This document shows positions 43,730 through 51,418 of a DNA stretch of 64,000 nt, piece after piece. Origin of the DNA: Methanomassiliicoccus sp. (GTDB lineage Archaea; Thermoplasmatota; Thermoplasmata; Methanomassiliicoccales; Methanomassiliicoccaceae); contig JAAYAX010000005.1 in the NCBI GenBank assembly GCA_012719175.1, forward strand, positions 1 through 64,000. Reading direction: 5' to 3'. The notes beneath the pieces were generated by a model. That model had not been told where the DNA came from and ran no database searches. It saw only the letters and a list, made by a program, of their open reading frames with translations. Within the stretch, counting starts at the first letter, position 1; each line of letters opens with the position of its first letter. Position numbers and translations under genes: made by a program.

Positions 43730-44770
43730 TCACCTTTCAAGATCATCAATAACGCACTTTAACGCCCTGCGGCCCTCTATGGCCCTGAAAGCCTCCTCGA
43801 TCGAGGACAGAGGCAAGCGTTGCGATATCAGGGATTGCAGGTCCACCTCCCCGCGGGCTATGATGCCGAAGGCCTCGGTATCGCTTGCACTGGTGCATCC
43901 GTAGGCCCCCACCAGGAGAAGTTCCCGGTAGTGCAGCTGATTTATATCCACGTCCGTTCGGGGATCGTTCTTGGGCAGTCCGGAGAAGACACAGACCCGT
44001 CCCCGAGGTGCCATGAGCCTCAACAGGTCGTCGTCCACCTTGACCTTGGGGGTGGCCAGTATGGCCACGTCGGCCCCCTGGCCGTTCGTCCATTCGTTCA
44101 CCGATGTGGACAGCGCTCCAGATGTGGGATCGATCCCAGCGTCTGCCCCCATGTGGACGGCCAGCTCCCTGCGTTCCGGGTCTGGCTCTACGGCCAGGAC
44201 CCGTGCCCCCTTCCTGCGTGCCAACGCTGCGTGCATCAAGCCCATGGGGCCGGCTCCGAAGATCACCACGCGGTCGCTGGTGGACACGGACGCGGCGTTC
44301 TGACCATGCACACAGCAGGCCAGTGGTTCGGTTAATGTCGCGAGCACCGGGTCCGCACCAGAGGGCAGGATGTTGACCCCTCCCCCGGCCACCGTGGGAG
44401 CGGGAACGGCCATGAGTTCGGCGAAGCCACCATCGTGGTTGAAGCCGATGATGCCCTGGTGTGCGCACATGTTGTCCAGCCCCTTTATGCATGAGGGGCA
44501 CTGGCCGCAGGCCACGCCGGGCCAGACCTGGACGGTGTCCCCGATCGACAGGGGCCCCGTTCCGCTGACCTGCTCCACAACCCCCACCACCTCGTGGCCG
44601 AGTATGCGAGGATATGACAGATCCCTTTGGCCCACTCGGGCCATCTTGATGTCTGTGGGGCAGACGGCGCAGGCGGTCACCCTCAGGACCGCTCCTCCAG
44701 GTGGGCATTGGGGCTCCTTCACCTCACCCACCGACATATTGCCTGGATTCCAAAGCGTGGCCGCCTTCAT
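43730..44770 (-). CDS. Zinc-dependent alcohol/polyol dehydrogenase-family protein
   Basis: A 346-residue medium-chain dehydrogenase. Catalytic zinc ligands: CAVCPTDIKMA, LGHEVVGVVE and TEPLACCVHG; structural zinc: CGQCPSCIKGLDNMC; the cofactor loop is VVIFGAGPMGLMHAAL. It most resembles sorbitol/threonine-type dehydrogenases. ATG 44770 is 16 nt from a palindrome that contains the TATA element, so expression is probably leaderless and under repressor control. It heads a two-gene unit with the TrpD-like gene. Confidence 0.85.
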   Translation of the reverse strand: MKAATLWNPGNMSVGEVKEPQCPPGGAVLRVTACAVCPTDIKMARVGQRDLSYPRILGHEVVGVVEQVSGTGPLSIGDTVQVWPGVACGQCPSCIKGLDNMCAHQGIIGFNHDGGFAELMAVPAPTVAGGGVNILPSGADPVLATLTEPLACCVHGQNAASVSTSDRVVIFGAGPMGLMHAALARRKGARVLAVEPDPERRELAVHMGADAGIDPTSGALSTSVNEWTNGQGADVAILATPKVKVDDDLLRLMAPRGRVCVFSGLPKNDPRTDVDINQLHYRELLLVGAYGCTSASDTEAFGIIARGEVDLQSLISQRLPLSSIEEAFRAIEGRRALKCVIDDLER

Positions 44771-44785
44771 AGACCTCAAAGCCTA

Positions 44786-44802
44786 TTGGACTATACATCC
44801 AA
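44786..44802. promoter_or_regulatory. Palindromic operator over the TATA box of the zinc dehydrogenase operon
   Basis: TTGGAC-TATAC-ATCCAA on the plus strand, one mismatch from a perfect inverted repeat. On the minus strand it reads TTGGATGTATAGTCCAA, placing TATA about 24 nt before the dehydrogenase ATG. A bound protein would block TBP. Confidence 0.55.
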
Positions 44803-44855
44803 TTGACATCGTCGAGGCGGGTCGGCCTATATATGGTTTATTAGGTGAAAAAAGT

Positions 44856-44876
44856 AGTTGGATTATACATCCAACT
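44856..44876. promoter_or_regulatory. Second copy of the palindromic operator
   Basis: Perfect inverted repeat with 8-bp arms, AGTTGGAT and ATCCAACT, around TATAC; centre-to-centre 72 bp upstream of the first copy. It lies between the ferredoxin stop and the dehydrogenase promoter. Confidence 0.55.
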
Positions 44877-44901
44877 AATGCTGGCTATTGGCTATTTTTC
44901 A

Positions 44902-45600
44902 TCAATCCTTGACCAGCGCCCCGGTCCGGCCAATGGTGTAACTGGAGATATCCGCATTGCTCCCCGCCTTCGTCATCGCCTCTTTCACCAGGCGACGAAG
45001 CTGCCCACAGCAAGACACCTCCATGTGCAAGATGGTGATATCCTTGATGTCGTTGGCGCTGAGGATAGCACTCAATTTCTCCACATACTCGCGGTTATCG
45101 TCAAGCTTTGGACATCCTATGACCGTGGTGCGCCCCCGAATGAAGCTGGGATGCATGGAGGCGAAGGCGAATGCTGTACAGTCCCCAGCAAGCAGCAGGC
45201 GGGCCCCTCTGAAGTAAGGAGCGTTGGGAGATACCAGGTTCATCTGAATAGGCCAGTTGCCCAGCTCCGACCCACCCTCGGTCGGTGTTGATGCAACTCC
45301 TTGAGGACGCAGGAGCATAGGAACTGCCGAAGGACAGCCGCATGAGGCGGGAGCGCGGCTATCTTCCACATGCCTTTTAGCCGCTTCCTCATCGAAGGGG
45401 TCAGCCTCTCTTTCCTCGATGGTCAGTGCACCCTGGGGACACTCGCCCAAGCAGGCTCCGAAGCCGTCACAGAACATGTCCTTGACGATCCTGGCCTTGC
45501 CGTCCCTGATCTCGATTGCTCCCTCAGCGCAAGCGTCCACGCACTTACCACAACCATTGCATTTGCTCTCATCGATTCTTATGATCTTCCGGACCGCCAT
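44902..45600 (-). CDS. Dicluster ferredoxin-domain Fe-S protein
   Basis: A 232-residue protein. An N-terminal 2[4Fe-4S] domain has CNGCGKCVDACAEGAI and CDGFGACLGECPQGAL. A second Cys motif SCGCPSA is at about residue 97, and the C-terminal 100 residues hold further Cys (AGDCTAFAF, VIGCPKLDD, EVSCCGQLR). Such proteins are common in strict anaerobes and thought to serve electron transfer; the partner is unknown. ATG 45600 matches the usual start before KIIRIDESKCNGCG. Confidence 0.82.
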   Translation of the reverse strand: MAVRKIIRIDESKCNGCGKCVDACAEGAIEIRDGKARIVKDMFCDGFGACLGECPQGALTIEEREADPFDEEAAKRHVEDSRAPASCGCPSAVPMLLRPQGVASTPTEGGSELGNWPIQMNLVSPNAPYFRGARLLLAGDCTAFAFASMHPSFIRGRTTVIGCPKLDDNREYVEKLSAILSANDIKDITILHMEVSCCGQLRRLVKEAMTKAGSNADISSYTIGRTGALVKD

Positions 45601-45738
45601 AGGATCGCCGGTGAAAAGATGTGCTATCCATACATTAAGCAATCCCCTCATTCGGATGCAGGATCATCATGTCCTCCGTACGAATTGTAGGAGGGAACCT
45701 GGAAAGTACATAGACATGGGTTACATTCACCTTTTTTA

Positions 45739-46011
45739 ATGGAAACTTGGCTCATGCTCGGGCTGATGGCAGGCCTAATGACCACGGTCGGTTTCGTGCC
45801 TCAGATAATCAAGAGCTTGCGCGAGAGGAAGATGGGCGAGGTATCTCTCCTCATGCCCACGCTTCTAAGCGTGGGGATGTTCCTATGGCTGCTCTACGGT
45901 CTTCTGACCGATGACCTCCCCATAGTTATATGGAACGCCATCGCCCTGGCCCTGAACTTATGCCTAGTGGGCCTGAAGTTACATTTTGGCAGGATTGAGA
46001 AAAGTTCCTGA
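45739..46011 (+). CDS. SemiSWEET-type transporter
   Basis: A 90-residue membrane protein with three helices and the PQ-loop motif TTVGFVPQIIKSLRERKMGEVS, followed by SVGMFLWLLYGLLTDDLPIVIWN. This is the half-transporter that dimerises to move sugars. Substrate unknown. No ribosome-binding site is seen, so the start is probably leaderless. Confidence 0.85.
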   Translation: METWLMLGLMAGLMTTVGFVPQIIKSLRERKMGEVSLLMPTLLSVGMFLWLLYGLLTDDLPIVIWNAIALALNLCLVGLKLHFGRIEKSS

Positions 46012-46194
46012 CTTGAGGACCTCTTAGTTGAAGCACCAAGTGCAGAACCGCTCATTCTGGATGAATGTACTGGGATGAACCTTACATGTCGACATATCAT
46101 CTTCGTCATGAACCAGTCGCCATCTAGTTGTTGAGGAACATCATTTCAGTGATATGCTCGATCACTTCGGGTTGTGGTCATGAGGGCGGTAAGC

Positions 46195-47046
46195 ATGTTC
46201 ATAAGTGACAAGGTCGCGCTCATCACGGGGGCCACCACAGAACTGGGCAAAGCGACGGCCGTAGGGCTGGCCAAGATGGGAGCTACACTGGTCCTTGTAG
46301 GCGGGGACAGGGGACGACTGTCATCCGTTGCCAAGGTGATAATCCGGGAAGCCCCCCATACTGTTCTCAGGACCCTTCTGGCAGACCTCTCCTCGATGGC
46401 GGAGGTGAGGAGATCAGTATCGGAAATAATGATCGAGGAACGTCGCATCGACGTCCTCATCAACAACGTGGGCGTAGTGGCTCGGGAGCGGGAAGTGACC
46501 GTGGACGGGTACGAACGCACCTTTGCCCTAGACCATCTCGCCCCTTTCCTTCTGACCAATCTTTTGATGACCGACCTTTTGTTCTCTGCTCCTTCCAGAA
46601 TAATCACTGTCTCCTCAACGCCCTATCCAGCGGGCCCCCTAAAACTGAACGATCTGATGCTGGATAGAGGGTACTCGCCGTCCCTAGCATGCGGTCAGGC
46701 TAAGCTCGCGAACATCCTCTTCACCTACGAGCTTGCCCATCGTTTGCGGGGGACAGGAGTGACCGCCAATTTTGTTGAACACAGGACGAGGCGAACAAGG
46801 TTTGGGATCGAGGCCGGAGGGATGACGCGTCTGGACATGGTGGCCGTGCGCCCCTTTGAGCTGAGCCGGAGGTCGGGAGTTAAAACAATCATCCATCTAG
46901 CGGCCTCACCTGAGGTCGTGGGATTGACCGGTCAGTGCTTTATCAGCTCGAGGTCGAGAAGGCCTGCCCCCATATCGAGTGATATTGAGGAGGCCAGGAT
47001 GCTGTGGGAAGTGAGCGAGAGGCTTACCGGTCTGAGACCGAGATAG
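46195..47046 (+). CDS. Short-chain dehydrogenase-like protein lacking the catalytic tyrosine
   Basis: A 283-residue SDR-fold protein like the retinol-dehydrogenase group, but with several motif changes: the cofactor loop reads TGATTELGKATA (usually TGxxxGIG), the NNAG motif is NNVG, and the catalytic YxxxK, expected as AYGQSKLAN, is ACGQAKLAN, replacing Tyr with Cys. The usual PG motif is also altered (VEHRTRRTRF). It probably binds a nucleotide but may not catalyse ordinary dehydrogenation. ATG 46195 with GAGGGCGGT upstream is preferred to GTG 46174. Confidence 0.75.
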   Translation: MFISDKVALITGATTELGKATAVGLAKMGATLVLVGGDRGRLSSVAKVIIREAPHTVLRTLLADLSSMAEVRRSVSEIMIEERRIDVLINNVGVVAREREVTVDGYERTFALDHLAPFLLTNLLMTDLLFSAPSRIITVSSTPYPAGPLKLNDLMLDRGYSPSLACGQAKLANILFTYELAHRLRGTGVTANFVEHRTRRTRFGIEAGGMTRLDMVAVRPFELSRRSGVKTIIHLAASPEVVGLTGQCFISSRSRRPAPISSDIEEARMLWEVSERLTGLRPR

Positions 47047-47076
47047 TCAACCAGGTTCAGCATCCCTTTATTATCA

Positions 47077-47097
47077 GGATATATGTTTCTCATATCC
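47077..47097. promoter_or_regulatory. Palindrome at the promoter of the Cys-tail/radical SAM cassette
   Basis: GGATAT-N9-ATATCC, a perfect 6-bp-arm inverted repeat ending 10 nt before the first gene, just downstream of a CTTTATTATC TATA-like element. Candidate operator of the cassette. Confidence 0.4.
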
Positions 47098-47107
47098 AGG
47101 AGCTTGC

Positions 47108-47476
47108 ATGAACAAGATACTGAGCGGCGTGCTGATATTTGTGGCCATATTCCTCATACTGTTGGGCGGCATATTCATCATCGCCTGGGGCACCATCAAT
47201 CTGATCACCGGGGCTATCATGCTGGTGATGGCGGGGGCGCTCCTCTTCTTCGTGTATCGGAGCGACAAGATAGAGGCGGCCCAGCCCAAGCTCATCAACC
47301 AGACATTCAACGTTCAGATGAGCGGTTCAGGTTCACTGGAGCAGAAACAGATGACCTGCCGCTCGTGCGGTGCACCGCTCTCAGACAAGGACCTCAGCAT
47401 CGTCAAAGGAGGCATTGTGGTGAAGTGTCCTTACTGCGGCAGCGTATACGCCATGGAGGAGGCCCCCAAATGGTAG
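47108..47476 (+). CDS. Small membrane protein with C-terminal zinc ribbon
   Basis: A 122-residue protein: two N-terminal membrane helices (LSGVLIFVAIFLILLGGIFI and ITGAIMLVMAGALLFFV), a linker, and a cytoplasmic zinc ribbon (MTCRSCGAPL and VKCPYCGSVYAM). AGGAG lies 6 nt before the ATG. Its last codons overlap the start of the DUF2207-like gene (ATGGTAG), so the two are cotranslated. It could help place or scaffold the neighbouring membrane protein or its modifying enzyme; that is inference. Confidence 0.75.
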   Translation: MNKILSGVLIFVAIFLILLGGIFIIAWGTINLITGAIMLVMAGALLFFVYRSDKIEAAQPKLINQTFNVQMSGSGSLEQKQMTCRSCGAPLSDKDLSIVKGGIVVKCPYCGSVYAMEEAPKW

Positions 47477-49137
47477 GTCATCGGCCGTACCCTCTCCCGC
47501 GAGCGGTCTTGGCCGTCATCTTCACCCTCGCCCTGGCAGCATCCGTCGTTTCGTTCGCCGATCCTGTGGGCCAGGCGTCGGCAGCGGACTACTCCTTCTC
47601 CTTGGCGGAGGAGAGAGTGAACGTCACGTTGCTGCAGGACGGCAGCGTGGACATCGATTACCTCTTTCATTTCACCGATGTCGGTTATCTGGACGGAGTG
47701 GACATCGGCATGCCCAATTCACTGTACGACCTGTCCACGGCGACCGCCAAGGTGATCGTCGATGGAACGGAGCAGGGGACCCGCACGCCTTACACCTCCC
47801 CGTGGATAGATATTGGAGTGGCAGTGGACCTCTTGCCGAGCACCATCAGCGCCATCCAGGGCGGAGGCTCGTTCACGCTATTATTCCATATCAACAATCC
47901 CCACATGATCTACTCCAACCCTGATCAAGAAGGACAGGCAGGGGTCAAGTTCACTCCCACGTGGTTCAACCCTGAATACCAGAACGGGAACACCGGCCTC
48001 CTGAACGCCTCGGTCATCCTGCCCGAGAGTCTGACCGAGGCATCGGAGGTGACATGGTTGACCAACCAGCCATTCGACGGCCTGTTCATGGATAATGAGA
48101 TAGGGAGGATGGTGGCCACCTGGGAGGCCACTGAGGTAGATCCCAGCTCCCAGTCCGTGGGGGCCTACGATGTGGGGGCGGGATTCCCCACACGTCATGT
48201 GGCTGTGTACTTCGACCCCTCCACCAATCCTGACCTCAATGGGGGCGGTGGAGACCTCTTTGAGGACCTGGGCATTCTCTTCGCCCTTCTGTTCCCCATC
48301 ATTTTCGTGGCCATGTTCATATCCATCTTCGTCGCAGCCCTCCGTGGGGCTTCCAAGCGCCGCATGGACTATTTCGAGCCCAAACTGAGCGTAGTGGGGG
48401 CGGGACCCCGCCGGGACCTCACCGCCGTGGAGGCCGCGGTCGTTCTTGAGCGTCCCCTGGAGAACGTCGCCACCATGATCCTGTTTGGGCTGCTCAGGAA
48501 GAAGATGGTCAGGGTGGTCGACGAGAGCTACCCCATGCAGCTGCAAAAGCTCGCCGAAGCGGGAGAGCATACGTACGAAACGGATTATTTGAAGGCCATC
48601 GGAAAGGATGGAAAGGTGGCCCGCAACGCCCTAAGGGACTGCCTCGTAGGACTCATTAAAATGACCACGAAGAAGCTGGAAGGATTCGATATCAATGTCA
48701 CCAAGACATACTACAGCTCCATCGTTGACCAGGCGTGGAAGCAGGTGACCGATGCCCAGACGCCGGAGGAGTTCGCCTCGGTGCTGCAGCAGAGCAATGA
48801 GTGGATGATGCTCGACAAGAACTATGAAGGGAGGATGAGGAGGACGGTCTTCCCACTCCCAGTAAATATCCCTACGACCGGACGTACGGTCAACGGGTAC
48901 CCACTCGCAGGTCTTTCCTCGGGAAAGAACCTGGCCCAGGACTATGTGGACAAGGTTAGAGACGCGGGCAAGAACGTCGTCAATGACATGAGGGGGCTAA
49001 CTGGGCAGGTGGTTTCACGCACCAACCCCATCCCCATCACTTCAGCGTCCAGCAGCGGGTACCGTGGCGGGGGCGGGGGCCACAGTTGTGCCTGCGCCTG
49101 TGCCTGCGCCTGCGCCTGTGCCGGAGGTGGCCGCTGA
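47470..49137 (+). CDS. Membrane DUF2207-like protein with a Cys-Ala repeat tail
   Basis: A 555-residue protein. A signal/anchor helix (about 11-30) precedes a 225-residue extracytoplasmic beta domain, a membrane helix at about 264-290 (LFALLFPIIFVAMFISIFVA) and a cytoplasmic region of 260 residues. It resembles DUF2207/TIGR04222-type membrane proteins, which often end in low-complexity Gly/Cys tails. Here the end is a Gly-rich linker then HSCACACACACACAGGGR: six Cys-Ala repeats, predicted cytoplasmic. The next gene, a radical SAM/SPASM enzyme, overlaps the stop, so the tail is the likely modification substrate. Start chosen at ATG 47470; the longer frame overlaps the previous gene. Confidence 0.85.
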   Translation: MVGHRPYPLPRAVLAVIFTLALAASVVSFADPVGQASAADYSFSLAEERVNVTLLQDGSVDIDYLFHFTDVGYLDGVDIGMPNSLYDLSTATAKVIVDGTEQGTRTPYTSPWIDIGVAVDLLPSTISAIQGGGSFTLLFHINNPHMIYSNPDQEGQAGVKFTPTWFNPEYQNGNTGLLNASVILPESLTEASEVTWLTNQPFDGLFMDNEIGRMVATWEATEVDPSSQSVGAYDVGAGFPTRHVAVYFDPSTNPDLNGGGGDLFEDLGILFALLFPIIFVAMFISIFVAALRGASKRRMDYFEPKLSVVGAGPRRDLTAVEAAVVLERPLENVATMILFGLLRKKMVRVVDESYPMQLQKLAEAGEHTYETDYLKAIGKDGKVARNALRDCLVGLIKMTTKKLEGFDINVTKTYYSSIVDQAWKQVTDAQTPEEFASVLQQSNEWMMLDKNYEGRMRRTVFPLPVNIPTTGRTVNGYPLAGLSSGKNLAQDYVDKVRDAGKNVVNDMRGLTGQVVSRTNPIPITSASSSGYRGGGGGHSCACACACACACAGGGR

Positions 49138-50483
49138 TGAGACTCTCCCAACGCTGGTCTGAGCTCATGGGTCGGGGGCTCCATCAGGGCGTCTTCCGTT
49201 ATGATGGCATGGGAACACTTGCACATCACCGGTTCCACCTGAGGGTGGACTCCAAGCAGAGGGGGATCCTGATTATCGACGCCTCGCAGCTGGTGGAGCT
49301 GAACGGTACGGCGCTGGATTACGTGAGGTGCCTCCTGGAGGGCCGGACCGAGGAGGACATGTTCCGCTACATGAGCCACCGCTACCAGGGTCTGGACCGT
49401 TCCACCGCCTCGGAGCACTACTCCCGCATCTCCGATCAACTGGTGCGCTTCATGAACGGTGAGACCGATATTCTGGAGATAATCGGCACGGAACGACCTA
49501 CCATAGGCGCGGACGACTTCCCCGCCCCCTACCGCATGGACCTGGCCCTCACCTACCACTGCCAGAACGTCTGCGCCCACTGCTACAACGAGCCTCGGGA
49601 TCTGAAAGAGCTTGATGAGGACAGGTGGATGAAGGTCATCGCCCGGACATGGCAGCTCGGCATTCCCCACGTGGTGTTCACTGGGGGAGAGCCAACGCTC
49701 ATACCTTACTTGGACCGGCTGATAGCCCGCTCTGAGAGCTATGGACAGGTGACCGGCCTCGTCACGAACGGCCGTAAGCTCAGTACCCCGGGATACCTCA
49801 AGGACCTGGTGGGCAAGGGCCTGGACCATGTCCAGATCACGGTCATATCCCACCGTGAGGATGTGCACGACCGTCTATCGGGAGCCCTGGGGGCCTGGAA
49901 GGAGACGATCGAGGGCCTGAGAGCAGCGTTGAAGGAGGACCTGTATGTCAGCACGAACACCACCATCATGGCTTCGAACAAGGATGATGTCCTGGACACA
50001 ATGAGGTTCCTGATCTCCCTGGGCGTGAAGAACATCGCTTTCAACAGCATCATCCGCTCCGGCAAGGGAAAGGAGACCGAGGGCGTGGCCTATCCAGTCC
50101 TACAGGACATTCTCACAAAGCTCAACCTGCTGGCCGAGGAGGCCGGGGTGCGTATGGTGTGGTACACCCCCACGCCGTACTGTGAGCTTAACCCCATCAA
50201 CCTCGGCTTGGGCATAAAGCAGTGCACGGCCTGCTCCATCAATATGGCGGTAGAGCCGGATGGTACGGTCCTTCCATGCCAGAGCTACTACTGTCCCCTG
50301 GGCAACATACTGCAGGACCCTTGGGAGTACATCTGGAACCATGATCTGTGCAAGGAGATCAGGGGCAGGAGGTACGTGGAGGAGAAGTGCACGGACTGCG
50401 CCCTACTGGACACCTGCGGCGGAGGTTGCCCTCTCGCCCGGAAGATGGGTAGCCTGGCATGCTGGGACCACGGGCCCTCCTGA
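49137..50483 (+). CDS. Radical SAM/SPASM peptide-modifying enzyme with N-terminal PqqD-like region
   Basis: A 448-residue enzyme. Residues 20-110 resemble a PqqD-like peptide-binding domain (GILIIDASQLVELNGTALDYV). The radical SAM cluster motif YHCQNVCAHCYN is at C142-C146-C149, and the C-terminal SPASM region has QCTACSINMA, LPCQSYYCP and CTDCALLDTCGGGCP for auxiliary clusters. Enzymes of this plan install thioether or other cross-links in peptides. ATG 49137 is chosen: it overlaps the upstream TGA (TGATG) and has GGAGGTG 7 nt before it, inside the Gly codons of the tail. Confidence 0.9.
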   Translation: MRLSQRWSELMGRGLHQGVFRYDGMGTLAHHRFHLRVDSKQRGILIIDASQLVELNGTALDYVRCLLEGRTEEDMFRYMSHRYQGLDRSTASEHYSRISDQLVRFMNGETDILEIIGTERPTIGADDFPAPYRMDLALTYHCQNVCAHCYNEPRDLKELDEDRWMKVIARTWQLGIPHVVFTGGEPTLIPYLDRLIARSESYGQVTGLVTNGRKLSTPGYLKDLVGKGLDHVQITVISHREDVHDRLSGALGAWKETIEGLRAALKEDLYVSTNTTIMASNKDDVLDTMRFLISLGVKNIAFNSIIRSGKGKETEGVAYPVLQDILTKLNLLAEEAGVRMVWYTPTPYCELNPINLGLGIKQCTACSINMAVEPDGTVLPCQSYYCPLGNILQDPWEYIWNHDLCKEIRGRRYVEEKCTDCALLDTCGGGCPLARKMGSLACWDHGPS

Positions 50484-50486
50484 CCG

Positions 50487-51272
50487 TCAGCGCTCCTTCT
50501 TGGATAGGGCATAGAACACCGGATTATGCTGAACGAGCGTCCCCTCCGTCACCGCTTGGTCCCACGCCCGCCTCACCACGGCCATCTTGTCCTGCCCCAA
50601 GATGCCTGATGTCATGTGGACGATCTCCTCCCACTCTCGGTCCGCCTCCTCCTTCGTCCATCCCGCCATCCGCATGCCCGAGAACGTTCCCGTGGCGGGA
50701 ACCAGGCCGCACTGGGAGATGATGCCCGGTATCTTCCGCCCCATTTCCGGATCCGCACCTTGCCCCCTCAGCCCCCTGACCATAGCATCGTCGATCACCG
50801 AGACCTCAGGCGGGTAGCTTATGCGACCGCAGTAATCAGGCTCTGCAAAGCACAGGACCCATGTCCTTGCCACCCTGGCCATCTCCCTCACTGCCGCCGC
50901 CGCATCCTCGACCCAGAGAAGAAGGTACGAGCAGTACACGATATCGAACGAGGCATCATCGAAAGGCAGATCCTCGGCCCTTGCCTGCACCGCCTTCTGG
51001 TCCCTGGACCTGCAGGCGTATACGGCCTCAGCATCGATGTCCACGCCTTGCACATCCAGATAAGGGGACAGCAATTCCATCACCAGACCGGGACCGCAAC
51101 CAACGTCCAGCGCTGTAGGCCTCCCTGTGCCCATCGACATGCCTGGGAGCACAATGGTCCTCAGCAACCATATCCATGAATCTCCAAGCCATCTGCATTG
51201 GCGGGCCAGCTGCTCTTCGGGGATACGTCCTGGAGGCATCGGGAGAGTGAGGGGCTGTGCATGAATAAGCAT
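50487..51272 (-). CDS. Class I SAM-dependent methyltransferase
   Basis: About 261 residues with a Rossmann methyltransferase core: ALDVGCGPGLVMELLSPY (motif I), GVDIDAEAVYACRSR (acidic residue), AEDLPFDDASFDIVYCSYLLLWV (motifs II-III). Ubiquinone/menaquinone-type (UbiE-like) methyltransferases have this layout, but the substrate is unknown. It converges with the radical SAM gene, 3 nt apart, so it is not in that operon. Start uncertain (51272 or 51239). Confidence 0.75.
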   Translation of the reverse strand: MLIHAQPLTLPMPPGRIPEEQLARQCRWLGDSWIWLLRTIVLPGMSMGTGRPTALDVGCGPGLVMELLSPYLDVQGVDIDAEAVYACRSRDQKAVQARAEDLPFDDASFDIVYCSYLLLWVEDAAAAVREMARVARTWVLCFAEPDYCGRISYPPEVSVIDDAMVRGLRGQGADPEMGRKIPGIISQCGLVPATGTFSGMRMAGWTKEEADREWEEIVHMTSGILGQDKMAVVRRAWDQAVTEGTLVQHNPVFYALSKKER

Positions 51273-51331
51273 TTTGCAGATATCAATGCGGGAACGGTCG
51301 TTATTCCTCGGCCATTGATTCCCTGGTCGCA

Positions 51332-51346
51332 GGGTATAAAAAGTGG
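51332..51346 (+). promoter_or_regulatory. TATA box of the ATP-grasp gene
   Basis: GGGTATAAAAAGTGG, one of the best TATA matches in the window. Expected start of transcription about 51360, giving a leader of 55-60 nt before ATG 51419. Confidence 0.5.
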
Positions 51347-51418
51347 AGAAGGTGGTATCCACGCGAGGAGTGCCAGACCATCACCGAGGACCACCTGCCG
51401 ACAGCCTATGTCATCAAC

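Noticed and set aside
44902-45651. Longer N-terminus for the ferredoxin-like protein
   Set aside because: Residues before ATG 45600 do not resemble ferredoxins and the promoter elements lie within that stretch.
47083-47469. Upstream extension of the DUF2207-like reading frame
   Set aside because: It overlaps the small membrane zinc-ribbon gene and its translation is Arg/His-rich shadow sequence; the signal peptide begins right after ATG 47470.
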